From Sphingomonas guangdongensis (GTDB taxonomy: Bacteria; Pseudomonadota; Alphaproteobacteria; Sphingomonadales; Sphingomonadaceae): a stretch of 64,000 nucleotides of DNA. The stretch is taken from the NCBI RefSeq assembly GCF_900199185.1, contig NZ_OBMI01000001.1:1364001-1428000 (forward strand), read 5' to 3'. Both the position numbers and the translations under genes were made by a program. Under the pieces are notes generated by a model. That model had not been told where the DNA came from, ran no database searches, and worked only from the letters and a program-made list of their open reading frames with translations. Numbering within the stretch: the stretch's first letter is position 1; each line of letters starts with the position of its first letter. Positions 26,078-35,413 of this stretch are shown here, piece after piece.

Positions 26078-27592
26078 TCAGAGCAGGACGGCGTTGATCG
26101 CCGCGGCGTAGGTAGCCGCCAGATGGCTGTACCCCAGTGACGACGGATGGATGCCGTTCGGGTAGAGCGTCGGATCACCGGTCGCGGCCGGATAGGATCC
26201 CATCGCCGCGTTGGACGCCAGGTCGCAGGCTGCGGTCGCGCCAGCGCCATTCGCGCGGACCGCGGTGTTGTACGCCTGCCGCTCGGCCTCGATCGCGGGT
26301 GACACGTTCGCAGTCTGCGGTAGCAGTGTGCATACGACCACTTTGTGCCCCAGCGACTTCAGATAAGCGACATAGGGTATGGTCGTGTCGGTGTAGAGCG
26401 TAGCGCCACCGGAACCGCCCGCGTGAATGTCGTTGATCCCGCCCTGAATGACCGAGACGATCGGCCGCCCGGAACTGGGCAGGTCGACCTGCCCTTCATA
26501 GGCGACACTATCCCGATAGCAGTGCGCCAGGAACTTGCGGGCGTTGGCAAACACGTACCAGTCGGTCGCTTCGTCGATCAGCGGCCGGGCGTAATGGCCG
26601 ATGCCGCGGGTCAGCGTGGTCGCCACGCCCTCCGCGATGCTGTCGCCGATCAGCAGCACGCGCGCGTTCGTGCCCCACGGCGCGATGTCGAAACGGTCGC
26701 GCAAGGCACCGTCGACGGCAATGCAGTCTGCATCGGACAGCGTGCCGGCGACCACCACGTCGGCCAGCACCCGCACGTTGGGGTTGAACGTCTCCAGTCC
26801 GGTGTTCGCGCCGAGACTGAGCGTCGTCAGCGCTTCCGCCGAGGGTACAGCGGCCGATGCGACCCTCGCGCCATTGAAGAACAGGTCGCACCCGTCCGCC
26901 CGTTCGCGTAGCATCAGGACGCATGGGCTTGCCGGCATCTTGTCGAACACCGCGCCACCGGCGGTAAGCTGGACCTTGCCCCCCTCGACCGATCCGTACC
27001 CGGGCGAATCGGTGGGTCCGAGCGAGTAGGTGTAGAGCAGGTGCCCGCCGACAGCGCCGAGTAGTTGCGGTATGATCGAGGCGGTCGGTTCCATCACCAG
27101 CGCGCGGGTGAAGCCGCGACCTGTCAGGGCAGCCGGTGCCGACATGGCCCGGAACACGCCACCGGCACCATCCGACCGCCGACCATCCACAATCACGGGC
27201 AGCGCGATGCCGATTCGGACCAGATCGGACAGGGCGAACTGCTGCGGCGCGGTCAATTGCGTGTAGTTCCGCCCGCTCCCGGTCTGGTCGTAGAGCGTCG
27301 CGATGCGGATCGCCTCCGCTTCGCCGCGCGCAGCCTGCACGGCGGCGGGCGACACACGCTCCCCGCCCAGGTCCAGCCCGCCCGCGTTCACCAGCGGTCC
27401 CGCATAGCCCGGCATCAACCGCTCGGTCGATGTGACGAGGTGGTAGCTCGCATCCTGCGTGGCGAGGACGGGAAGATAGGTCGGCAAGGGAGGCGGCGGA
27501 GCGGACGCGTCCAGATCCCGATCGGATTGATTAAGCGTGGCGAAGCTCAGCGAGAGATCAAGCATCACGCGTGCCCCCGCACCGGTCGACAT
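26078..27592 (-). CDS. SGNH/GDSL hydrolase with N-terminal arabinofuranosidase-like/LamG-like domain
   Basis: This 504-residue protein lacks an obvious signal peptide. Residues 50-305 include ATLYDQTGSGRNYTQ and a beta-sandwich-like region, a pattern known from AbfB-type catalytic/lectin domains of phage-like and secreted proteins. Residues about 310-504 form an SGNH esterase: GDSIAEG with nucleophile S318, GGIND at 384-388, and PNGIHPSSLGYS with H482. The residue three before the histidine is Asn rather than the usual Asp. Such enzymes deacetylate glycans or hydrolyse esters. In this locus it may remove acyl groups from the polysaccharide. ATG 27565 is an alternative start. A 207-bp divergent promoter region separates it from the GT4 gene. 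Confidence 0.8.
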   Translation of the reverse strand: MSTGAGARVMLDLSLSFATLNQSDRDLDASAPPPPLPTYLPVLATQDASYHLVTSTERLMPGYAGPLVNAGGLDLGGERVSPAAVQAARGEAEAIRIATLYDQTGSGRNYTQLTAPQQFALSDLVRIGIALPVIVDGRRSDGAGGVFRAMSAPAALTGRGFTRALVMEPTASIIPQLLGAVGGHLLYTYSLGPTDSPGYGSVEGGKVQLTAGGAVFDKMPASPCVLMLRERADGCDLFFNGARVASAAVPSAEALTTLSLGANTGLETFNPNVRVLADVVVAGTLSDADCIAVDGALRDRFDIAPWGTNARVLLIGDSIAEGVATTLTRGIGHYARPLIDEATDWYVFANARKFLAHCYRDSVAYEGQVDLPSSGRPIVSVIQGGINDIHAGGSGGATLYTDTTIPYVAYLKSLGHKVVVCTLLPQTANVSPAIEAERQAYNTAVRANGAGATAACDLASNAAMGSYPAATGDPTLYPNGIHPSSLGYSHLAATYAAAINAVLL

Positions 27593-27799
27593 GGAAGCGC
27601 AGAGTGCGGACTGTTATCCGCCAACCAGATGATCGCCATGTCATTTCCCTTCGAAAGCACCTCTTTGTCGCCCAATTTTCCGAGCAGCGCTGGGCCTTTG
27701 CCTCCGCCGGCACGCTGTAGGACAGCGAAATGTTTGCACTCCGTTCTTGTATTTGGCGGTTGGTGATTTGCCCGTCCTTTGCGATGAGGAGGCTTCGCG

Positions 27800-29071
27800 A
27801 TGGGGACAGCGCAAGACATGAATGGCCGCACGCCCGCCGCTGTTGCGGCCGTACTAGATGCCGGCTGGATGGCTCGCGCGGCGCGTGGCGTGTCAGCGCT
27901 CCTCAACGGGGCACTTGGTCACCGACTTTCGAGACATCTGCCCGGCGCGCTGACCGGTCGCCTGCACCGGCTGGCCGCCCGGGTTCCGCCGCGGACCACG
28001 GTGCATGGTTCCGGTGCGCCGGGTCGTCAGTACCTGCTGGTCGGACACGACCTCAGTCTCAGCGGGGCGCCGCAGCTCCTCCTCGAAATTGCCCGGCTGC
28101 TGGTGGCGGACGGGAGGGCGGTGACGCTGATGACCCCCGAGGACGGACCCTTGCGCACTCCGCTGGTGGAGGCCGGCGCGACGGTCATCGTCGACCCGCT
28201 GCTGCTGCGCCGGCCCGAGCGGCTGTTGTCGGTGCTGGCCGGGTCTGTTGACGGGGCGCTGTGCAACTCCGTGGTGACCGCCGCCGCCGTCACCGCGCTG
28301 GCGCCGCGTACTCCGGTGATCTGGTATGTTCACGAAGTGTCGGTGCTGCAGGACCGGATGGCGGCAGACCCGGCGCTCGGCGCGGCGTTTGCGCTACCGG
28401 CTCGGCTCTGGGCAGGAAGCGAGCTGTCTGCGGCATTGCTGCGGCCGATGCGCGACGATGTCGAAGTCGTGCCATACGGCCTCGATCCGATTGCGGCGGC
28501 TCAGCCGATCGCGTCGCCGTCGCAGCGGCTCTTGCGGCTTGCTTCGCTCGCAACGATCGAGCCGCGCAAGGGGCAGGACCTGCTGGTCGCAGCGGTCGCG
28601 ATGCTGGCCCCGGCGGTTCGTGCGGCGATCCATGTCGATCTCTACGGTCGCATGACCCATCCCGAATTTGGTGCCGATGTGTGCGCCGCGGCGGCGGGCC
28701 TGCCGGTCACAATCCCCGGCAGCCTCGATCGCGATGGGTACCGCGCGGCCGTGCTGGCCTGCGATGCGGTGGTGGTGCCGTCGCGTGACGACACGCTGCC
28801 GCTTGTTTCGCTGGATGCCTTGGGAGTCGGGCGGGTGCTGATTTGCACGAGCACGACCGGCACCGCGGCATATCTGGAGAACGGAGTCAGCGGCTTCGTC
28901 GCGAGCGAGCCGACGGCCGCGGCGATCGCGACGGCGCTGAAGGAGGCGCTCGCCAGGCGCGAGGACTGGCCGGCGATCGCTGCGGCGGGGCGCGCCGTGT
29001 TCGCCCGACACTTTTCCAAGGATGTGTTCGCGGCGCGGCTGCGCGACACCATCGCGGCCCTCGCCTCTTGA
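27800..29071 (+). CDS. Family 4 glycosyltransferase (GT-B)
   Basis: This 423-residue protein has an N-terminal GT-B half (VGHDLSLSGAPQLLLEIARLL, APRTPVIWYVHEVS) and a C-terminal donor-binding half (LRLASLATIEPRKGQDLLVAAV, ACDAVVVPSRDDTLPLVSLDALGVGRVLICTS, ENGVSGFV). It is a retaining glycosyltransferase acting at the inner face of the membrane. ATG 27800 has GAGG about nine bases upstream. The 3' end overlaps the epimerase TTG start (TTGA). Confidence 0.88.
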   Translation: MGTAQDMNGRTPAAVAAVLDAGWMARAARGVSALLNGALGHRLSRHLPGALTGRLHRLAARVPPRTTVHGSGAPGRQYLLVGHDLSLSGAPQLLLEIARLLVADGRAVTLMTPEDGPLRTPLVEAGATVIVDPLLLRRPERLLSVLAGSVDGALCNSVVTAAAVTALAPRTPVIWYVHEVSVLQDRMAADPALGAAFALPARLWAGSELSAALLRPMRDDVEVVPYGLDPIAAAQPIASPSQRLLRLASLATIEPRKGQDLLVAAVAMLAPAVRAAIHVDLYGRMTHPEFGADVCAAAAGLPVTIPGSLDRDGYRAAVLACDAVVVPSRDDTLPLVSLDALGVGRVLICTSTTGTAAYLENGVSGFVASEPTAAAIATALKEALARREDWPAIAAAGRAVFARHFSKDVFAARLRDTIAALAS

Positions 29072-30027
29072 GCATCGCTGGAGCCCGGTGTCTCGTCCTC
29101 GGCGGTGGCGGCTTCCTCGGGATCAATCTGTGCCGGGCGCTGCTCGCCGCCGGTGCGGAGGTCGCCGGCTACGGTCGCCGCCCGCACGACCGCTCGGCGC
29201 TTCCCAGCGATCTCAGGTGGTACGACGGCGATTTCGCCGACCATGCTGCCATCGCGCAGGCGGTCGGCGGGCAGGACATTGTCTATCATCTGCTCGGCGG
29301 CAGTGTTCCCGCTCAATCCAACGCGGAACCCGCGGCGGACGTGGTCGGGAGCCTGCTGCCGTCGCTGCGGCTAATCGAGGCCTGCCGGGCGGGGGGCACC
29401 GGGCGGCTGGTGTTCGCATCGTCGGGCGGCACCGTCTACGGACCGACACTGCCCGGCATCCGCATAACCGAGGACGCACCGACCAACCCGATCACCGCCT
29501 ATGGCATCAACAAGCTGGCGGTGGAAAAGTACCTCGGACTGTTCCGTCACCTGCACGGCTTCGACGCGGTCGTGCTCCGCGTGGCGAATCCCTATGGTCC
29601 CTTTCAACACGCCCGCCGCGCACAAGGGGTGGTCGGAACGGCGCTGGCGCACGCCCTCGCCGGTGAGCCGATCGAGATCTGGGGCGATGGCCTTGTCGTG
29701 CGGGATTATCTGCACATCGACGACGTCGCGGCGGCCATGGTTACGGCTGGCACGTACGATGGCGGTCAGTGGTTGTTTAACGTCGGGTCGGGTCAGGGCC
29801 GAACGGTTCGGGCGGTCGTGGAGGATGTCTGTGCGCTGCTAGGATTACCGCGCGACCGGATCGTTCACCGCCCCGGTCGTGCGGTCGATGTGCCGTACAA
29901 CGTGCTCAACCCTGACCTCATCGGTCGGGAGATGGGGTGGGCACCAAGCGTCGACTGGCAGGCCGGGCTGGTTGCCACGGCCCGCTGGCTGCGGGAGCGC
30001 TCGGCCGGCCGGCGCACTGGCGCTTGA
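29068..30027 (+). CDS. NAD-dependent epimerase/dehydratase (sugar nucleotide)
   Basis: This 319-residue extended short-chain dehydrogenase has the motif LVLGGGGFLGINL near the N-terminus, FASSGGTVYGP, YGINKLAVEKYL (YxxxK), RVANPYGP and VVRDYLHIDDVA, which place it with UDP-glucose 4-epimerase-like enzymes. The exact substrate is uncertain. The best start is TTG 29068, which overlaps the stop of the upstream GT4 gene (TTGA); no ATG or GTG fits. It probably supplies a sugar nucleotide such as UDP-galactose. Its stop lies 6 bp from the convergent FkbM remnant. Confidence 0.85.
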   Translation: MSIAGARCLVLGGGGFLGINLCRALLAAGAEVAGYGRRPHDRSALPSDLRWYDGDFADHAAIAQAVGGQDIVYHLLGGSVPAQSNAEPAADVVGSLLPSLRLIEACRAGGTGRLVFASSGGTVYGPTLPGIRITEDAPTNPITAYGINKLAVEKYLGLFRHLHGFDAVVLRVANPYGPFQHARRAQGVVGTALAHALAGEPIEIWGDGLVVRDYLHIDDVAAAMVTAGTYDGGQWLFNVGSGQGRTVRAVVEDVCALLGLPRDRIVHRPGRAVDVPYNVLNPDLIGREMGWAPSVDWQAGLVATARWLRERSAGRRTGA

Positions 30028-30033
30028 TCTCGG

Positions 30034-30894
30034 TCAGATTGTAGGCCGCTTGGCGAAGATGTTGAGTTGCAGATCCATGCTCATGTGCACCTGATCGACC
30101 GACAGGGGCGTCGGCGAGCACAGTTGCGTGTGGATGTAGTATCGGTATCCGGACGCCTTCAGCGTCTCGAGCAGGATGGAGAGTAGTTGCTCGGAGGTTC
30201 GGAAGGAATGATCTTCGACGAACATCTGTTCCACCCGGTCGAGGCCGGTACAGGATCAAAGAACGTCGGTCTCGGCGCCTTCAATGTCAATCTTCAAGAG
30301 ATCCGCGCCGCTGCCAATCAGCGCGTCAAGTCTCACGTCTCCACGCGAACGTGTCAGGCTGCCGTGTCGTTGTGGTGCAGGCGCCCGCGTCGGCGCCCTC
30401 CCGGTGGAACATGATCGGGTCGGTCGATTCCGATACCGCCTTGTTGATCAGCGTGACATCAGCATAGCCAGCAGTCTCGACATTGTGCTTCAGGACCGCG
30501 AGTTGGCGGGATCGGCCTCGACGGCTGTGATGCTGGCGTCGGGATAGGTCCGCTTGAAATAGGCGACGCTGACACCTGTGTTCGCACCGCAGTCGATGAT
30601 CACCGGAGCGGTCGAGCGGGTGACGAACCTGTAGATTTCCTCAAGGAAGATTCCGCGGTAACTGGCAAGAAATTCGGGCGCATCGGTGATCTGTAACGGG
30701 TGATTACTCAGCATCACCTCCCCGTCGACATAGCGCGGCACGCCGGCAAGTTGCGGATAGGGTAATGGAGGTGGCGCTCGCCTAATAGTGTAGCCGAAGC
30801 GCTGCGCCATCGACTTGGCTGTGTCTCTCAGCTTGAACACCTGGATAGGATCCTGCGCACCGGAGTTGCTGATTAATAACTCTACTGTTGGCAT
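30034..30894 (-). pseudogene. FkbM-family methyltransferase, decayed
   Basis: Pieces of one FkbM protein lie in order but are disrupted. The first part (VIIDCGANTGVSVAYFKRTYPDA, AVEADP) ends by a frameshift near 30500. The next piece (AVLKHNVETAGYADVTLINKAVSE, FHREGADAG) is in another frame. A second shift near 30350 restores the first frame at DLLKIDIEGAETDVL, which is then cut by an in-frame TGA at 30258-30256 (an Arg CGA in a functional version would fit). The end (VEQMFVEDHSFRTS, YRYYIHTQLCSP, MDLQLNIFAKR) is intact. Two shifts plus a nonsense codon make a true pseudogene. The intact enzyme would O-methylate a sugar of the glycan. Confidence 0.88.
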
Positions 30895-31031
30895 AATGAT
30901 CAACAGCGGGGATCGCGCGCTACCGAACTTTATTGACCGACTGCCGGACCGAACCTGCGCGGTTTCCCGCGCGTCAGCACCTGCGATTATGTTAGCCACA
31001 GCAACACCATCGGCAGGCCGACGCCGCCCGA

Positions 31032-32261
31032 TCACAATCGGTCGAATACGGGCCCGAAACTCTGGTCCCATGACCGCACGATTGTGTCGCTGCTGCGGTT
31101 CTGCGCACGCGCCGCATCGTCGATCGCCAGGACCGATCCACGCATCAGGCCATCCAGGATGCCGTCGAGCGTCGTCGGTACGATGATGATGTTGGCCGAT
31201 CGTCCACTAAGGTCGCTTTTCACGCCGAAGCTGTTGGTCACCACCACGCCCCCGCTCGCAGCGATGTCAAGTGGCGGGTAGGACGGATGCGGCGTGTACA
31301 TCAGCGACAGCGCAAGGTCGGTTCCGCGTACCAGTGCGGCATAGTCCTGCCAGGGCAACGAATCGTGATAGGCGATCTCACGCCCGGGCAGGTCGACCGG
31401 TGGAATGTCTACACCGGCGAAGTGCAGCTCCCATGCATCGGACGGGAATAGCCCGTGCTCCGTTGCTGCAGCGATCGCCTGCAATCCCCGCAGGAACAGG
31501 TTTCGCGGATGGCCCGGGCGAGCGTAGAACAGCAGCTTGCGACGCCCAGTGCCCGGCTCCGGTCGGTAGATGTGATCGGGGAACGCCGGCTCGAACGCGA
31601 CGCCGTTCGCGGCCGGACCGGCTGCGCCGCTCTCCCGGAAGTGCTGAAGCAGGAGACTGGTGTTAACCACGTAGCGCAGCTCCTTCTCCTGTAGCAGCTC
31701 GTTGCAGAGCAACTGCTGGTCGCCGCCGGGGTAGAACATGCGTTCGTCTTCCTGGATCAGGTAGACGATCTGCTGCTTGGGTACGTCGTGGAGGGCGGCG
31801 TGCGTGGTCCACCATGATGTGGTGAGCACCAGGTCGTCGGGACCTAGCGGAACTGGCGATCCATCCGACGCGGCGGAGAACAGCAGCTCGAGGTCTAGCG
31901 GAAACTCGACGTTGTAGACGCTCAGCAGCCCGTGGATGGCCCGTTCTTCCGGGGGCCGGTCCCGCGTCACGATCCTGAGCGCCATGCCCTTGCGCGCGGC
32001 GAGTGCGACGGCGAACAGCACGGCTGTGCCGACGCCGCCGAACAGGTGGGAGCCGGCGATCGTATCGGTGATCATCGACAGCGTCGGTCGCGCTGCCTCC
32101 TCGCGCCGTACCCGTAGCGGTGCCAGATTCGACAAGGTCCGCCGCAGGATCTCGCCGGGCGTTGCCGGCGCAAGCGGCCCTGGCGGCGGAACGCCGATCG
32201 CGCGCTTGATGGCGGAGCGCACCGGCCGCGGCAGTAGTGTCTTGACGCGCGATCCGATCAC
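31032..32261 (-). CDS. WsaF-like rhamnosyltransferase family protein
   Basis: This 409-residue GT-B protein resembles WsaF, the rhamnosyltransferase of Geobacillus S-layer glycan. Recognised parts are HLFGGVGTAVLFAVALA, TTSWWTTHAALHDVPKQQIVYLIQEDERMFYPGGDQ (each read separately), RRKLLFYARPGHPRNLFLRGL and SPSYPPLDIAASGGVVVTNSF-like acceptor/donor segments (here HPSYPPLDIAAS). With two rml sets in the locus, transfer of L-rhamnose is plausible. It starts with GTG directly after the flippase stop, so the two are co-transcribed. Downstream lies the FkbM remnant. Confidence 0.8.
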   Translation of the reverse strand: MIGSRVKTLLPRPVRSAIKRAIGVPPPGPLAPATPGEILRRTLSNLAPLRVRREEAARPTLSMITDTIAGSHLFGGVGTAVLFAVALAARKGMALRIVTRDRPPEERAIHGLLSVYNVEFPLDLELLFSAASDGSPVPLGPDDLVLTTSWWTTHAALHDVPKQQIVYLIQEDERMFYPGGDQQLLCNELLQEKELRYVVNTSLLLQHFRESGAAGPAANGVAFEPAFPDHIYRPEPGTGRRKLLFYARPGHPRNLFLRGLQAIAAATEHGLFPSDAWELHFAGVDIPPVDLPGREIAYHDSLPWQDYAALVRGTDLALSLMYTPHPSYPPLDIAASGGVVVTNSFGVKSDLSGRSANIIIVPTTLDGILDGLMRGSVLAIDDAARAQNRSSDTIVRSWDQSFGPVFDRL

Positions 32262-33764
32262 CTAACTGTCTCCGTCATCGGGCGAGTGTCGCCATTGCTG
32301 TTCCGCCGCGCCCGTCTTGTGCCTTCTCGCGATCCTGCCTGCCAATTGGCTTACCAGCAGCTCGATCTCGTCCATCAGCGGGTGCTTCATCTGTTTGAGC
32401 AGCAGCAGCCAGGCGACAACACCGACCGCGATCGTCCCGGCGATGGGCAGTAGCGAAGTCCGGCTGTCCCATCCGGTCAGCATCATCAGCACGAAACAAG
32501 GTAACGCAGCTACCGCCGTCAGCAGCGTTCCCTCAGCATAGATGCCGATCATTCTGGACTGCTCCACCTGCGCGAGCCGTGGCATGTGGCGACTGTACAG
32601 AAGGAGCGAGAAGATCGCGTCCACGATCGACGAAGCCGCGACGGCGACCAGGCTAATCAGGCTGCCGATCACCTGAGTGAGCACGCCGAACAACGATCGC
32701 GAGATTTCCAGTCGCGTTTGGACCTTCAGCTCGTCGCGGACCAGGAACAGTTCCCAGTTCATCGCGAACGACAGGGTGATGAAATGCGACACCAGGATCA
32801 GTGACAGCGGGATCGCCGCGCCCATCCACCGCTCGCCGTACAGCAGGAGGATGGCGGGCTTCGCCAGCACCGCCAATCCGATCACAAGTGGCCCGATCAG
32901 CGCGATGATCATCCGGAGCCCGCGCAGGAATACGTCGGCCACGCGGTCACCCTCGCGCTGCGCCTCCGACAGCTTGGCGAAGACCACTCTGGTCATCGGC
33001 GCATAGATGTTGCCGAAGATCAGGTTGTTGAGGTTGAGCGCGCGCGAGTAGAGCCCCAGCGCCGCCAGCCCGAGGAAATGCGCGACGACAATGTCCATGA
33101 CGCGCGCCGACGCTTGTGAGATGCCACCGATCGACATGATCCTGAGGCCGAAGGCGGTAATCTTGCGCCACTCGAACAGGGACAAACGCATGCTCCAGTG
33201 CTCGCGCGCGATCAGGATGGTACCTAGCGTCCCGAACAGCGCGCCGGTCACGGCCCCATAGGCGGGACTCATCGAGCTCTCTCCGCGCAGGGCGGCGATG
33301 ATCGTCACCCCGGTCGTGATCATCATGGCGAGGACGCCGATGATCGATGTGCCGCGGAACAGCATCGCCCGCTGGAGCATGACGCTCGACCGGAAGCTCA
33401 ATGCGCCGAGGATCGGGTTGATCGCGAGCAGCTGCAGCACCGAGGCGACGGTGGGTTCGCTCAGCAGGAACGCACCGAACCGACCCAGCAAAAAGATGGC
33501 GATCGCCAGCGCGATGCTGAGGACGAGATTGATCGTGAACGCCGCATCCAACTTACGCGACGTGAGCTCGATCTCGCGAATGACGTAGGAGCCGACACCG
33601 AACGCGGCGAACAATTGAATGATGCCGATCGTCGCCATGGCGACCGCATAGACGCCCATTTCGCGGGGCGAGAGCAGACGGGCGATGACGATCGATCCGG
33701 CGAACGTCACCAGCATCGTCGCGCCGTTGCCGGAGAACGACCAGAAGAGCGCCTTACGAACCAT
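32262..33764 (-). CDS. Wzx-type lipopolysaccharide/exopolysaccharide flippase
   Basis: This 500-residue MOP-superfamily protein has about 12-14 hydrophobic helices. It opens with ALFWSFSGNGATMLVTFAGSI and IVIARLLSPREMGVYAVA, the classic start of WzxC-like flippases, and continues with FRSSVMLQRAMLFR, GLYSRALNLNNLIFGN and LLYGERWMGAAIPL. It moves undecaprenyl-linked repeat units from the cytoplasmic to the periplasmic side for Wzy. Its stop abuts the start of the WsaF-like gene. This is the only flippase in the window, so it probably serves the ExoY-primed unit. Confidence 0.93.
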   Translation of the reverse strand: MVRKALFWSFSGNGATMLVTFAGSIVIARLLSPREMGVYAVAMATIGIIQLFAAFGVGSYVIREIELTSRKLDAAFTINLVLSIALAIAIFLLGRFGAFLLSEPTVASVLQLLAINPILGALSFRSSVMLQRAMLFRGTSIIGVLAMMITTGVTIIAALRGESSMSPAYGAVTGALFGTLGTILIAREHWSMRLSLFEWRKITAFGLRIMSIGGISQASARVMDIVVAHFLGLAALGLYSRALNLNNLIFGNIYAPMTRVVFAKLSEAQREGDRVADVFLRGLRMIIALIGPLVIGLAVLAKPAILLLYGERWMGAAIPLSLILVSHFITLSFAMNWELFLVRDELKVQTRLEISRSLFGVLTQVIGSLISLVAVAASSIVDAIFSLLLYSRHMPRLAQVEQSRMIGIYAEGTLLTAVAALPCFVLMMLTGWDSRTSLLPIAGTIAVGVVAWLLLLKQMKHPLMDEIELLVSQLAGRIARRHKTGAAEQQWRHSPDDGDS

Positions 33765-33924
33765 CAGCTGCGTCGATTCCGTACCCTAGACGGCGGCGCT
33801 ACCGCCGTGCCACTCGACACATCGCCGAAGCCCGGGTGCTGTGCTACACCCAAAATGCCGCAACTGCTAACACCCGCACACGTGAACAAATAGCGACAAT
33901 GGTGGGCCGCGCGCCGCGTCGAAC

Positions 33925-35178
33925 TTACAGGGTAACGGTGACTCCGGCCGAGGCGATCACTGCATTAAACTTCGGGAAGAAATCGGAGCTGCGCGCCGAG
34001 TAGCCTACGCTCGCGTTGAAGCGAAAGCGACGGCTGAGGTAGTAGAGCGCCGACGCACTGCCGCCATATTCGTCCGCGCCAGGGATCGCGCCCTGCGGCT
34101 CGACGTGCGAGTAGCGTGCGTTGCCGATCAGGATCAGGTCGGGGCGCAACTCGTGCTCGACGGTGACCGCTCCCGTGCCCCGGACGTTTCCTGAGGTGAT
34201 CGTCGAGCCACCCGGCTCAACGGTGCGGTCGGCGGTAAGGCGAACGGACGTCAGCGCCGTGGGACTGTAGAGCAGGTCGGCCGAGAAGCTCAGGCCGGAG
34301 CTGTCGAGGAAACGAGGATCTGCGTTGTCCTGGCGGTAGAAGCCCGCGGTGACGCTTCCGGAAAGCAGTTCGCTGAATGTTAGCCCGACGCCACCCTCGA
34401 CACGGTAGAAGTTGGAGTCACGATCGAACCCGTTGAAGGGATTGATATCGTAGCGGATGCCCCCCCCGCCCACGCGCGCCAGCAGCCGAGTATTTGCGCC
34501 GAGTCGATACCGCCCCTCGACCTGGCCATTGTAGTTGGTGTTATCGCGGAATTCCTGCGACAGCGGGAGACCGCTGAAGGTAGTGCCGTTGTCAAAGGTC
34601 TGCTTGTTCAACCCGCCGGAGACGGAAACGCCGAATCGCGCGAAGTCCTGGCTGACCTGGCCCGACGCGCTGAGGTTTAAGTAAGTGATCGGTGACCGGC
34701 TGGCGAGATTGCTGTTGATGTCGGTACGCGGCTCGGCGATGCGCGCGGCATTAGCGGTCAGGCTCGCAAAACCGCTTCGGCCGATGTCGTACCGGCCGGT
34801 CACATTCCCGCCATACTGGGAGAAGTCCTCGCGCGGGTAATTCGCGTGAACCGTGCGCGCGTAATACACATCCGCCTGAAGGCTGTGGCGCGACCAGACC
34901 GACGCGAGCCGGGCCGACGGGCGCACGTCGAGAAACACGTCCGAGATCGCATCATTATTATCCTGCGCGCGCAGGTTGGACGTGTAATAGCCGGTGAGAT
35001 CGAGACGCGGGTACAGGAAGAAACTGCCGATCCGCCCACCGATGGGGTCATAATCGGGTCGCGCGCGCTGCGCAATGCTGACGTTGGTCGGCAGCGCTGC
35101 CGACGAGACGGCGTCCTGCGCCTCGGCGGCGTGCGGCGCCACCATCCCAATTCCAGCGAGCAAGAGCCCCTTAAGCAT
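33925..35178 (-). CDS. Outer-membrane beta-barrel protein of the exopolysaccharide locus (BBP2-like)
   Basis: This 417-residue protein has a signal peptide (MLKGLLLAGIGMVAPHAAEAQ) and a barrel of amphipathic strands with terminal aromatic residues (YGGNVTGRYDIGR, ARYSHVEPQG, FRFNASVGYSARSSDFFP) ending in VTVTL. Such proteins accompany Wzc/Wza genes in sphingan-like and succinoglycan-like loci and are thought to help export. The frame begins with TTG 35184, but ATG 35178 has GAGAGGA six bases upstream. It lies between the Wzc-like gene and the flippase, on the same strand. Confidence 0.85.
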   Translation of the reverse strand: MLKGLLLAGIGMVAPHAAEAQDAVSSAALPTNVSIAQRARPDYDPIGGRIGSFFLYPRLDLTGYYTSNLRAQDNNDAISDVFLDVRPSARLASVWSRHSLQADVYYARTVHANYPREDFSQYGGNVTGRYDIGRSGFASLTANAARIAEPRTDINSNLASRSPITYLNLSASGQVSQDFARFGVSVSGGLNKQTFDNGTTFSGLPLSQEFRDNTNYNGQVEGRYRLGANTRLLARVGGGGIRYDINPFNGFDRDSNFYRVEGGVGLTFSELLSGSVTAGFYRQDNADPRFLDSSGLSFSADLLYSPTALTSVRLTADRTVEPGGSTITSGNVRGTGAVTVEHELRPDLILIGNARYSHVEPQGAIPGADEYGGSASALYYLSRRFRFNASVGYSARSSDFFPKFNAVIASAGVTVTL

Positions 35179-35413
35179 CAGCAATCCTCTCTTCCCGCCG
35201 GATTAATCACAATGCGGGCAAAGGTAAATCAAAGCTCGTGCGCCCGCTGGTCGTACGACCCCATCGTTGAGAGGCGCACCGCCAAGTGCGGGCCTGGGTA
35301 CGGCTAGCCGGCGAGACCTCGACTCGCTTGGCCCTGACTGCCCGCGCGCTGACCATCGCTGTTCGGCACGCGTCCGCCAGGCGGCTCGCCGAACCGCGCG
35401 CGGCCCGAACCGA

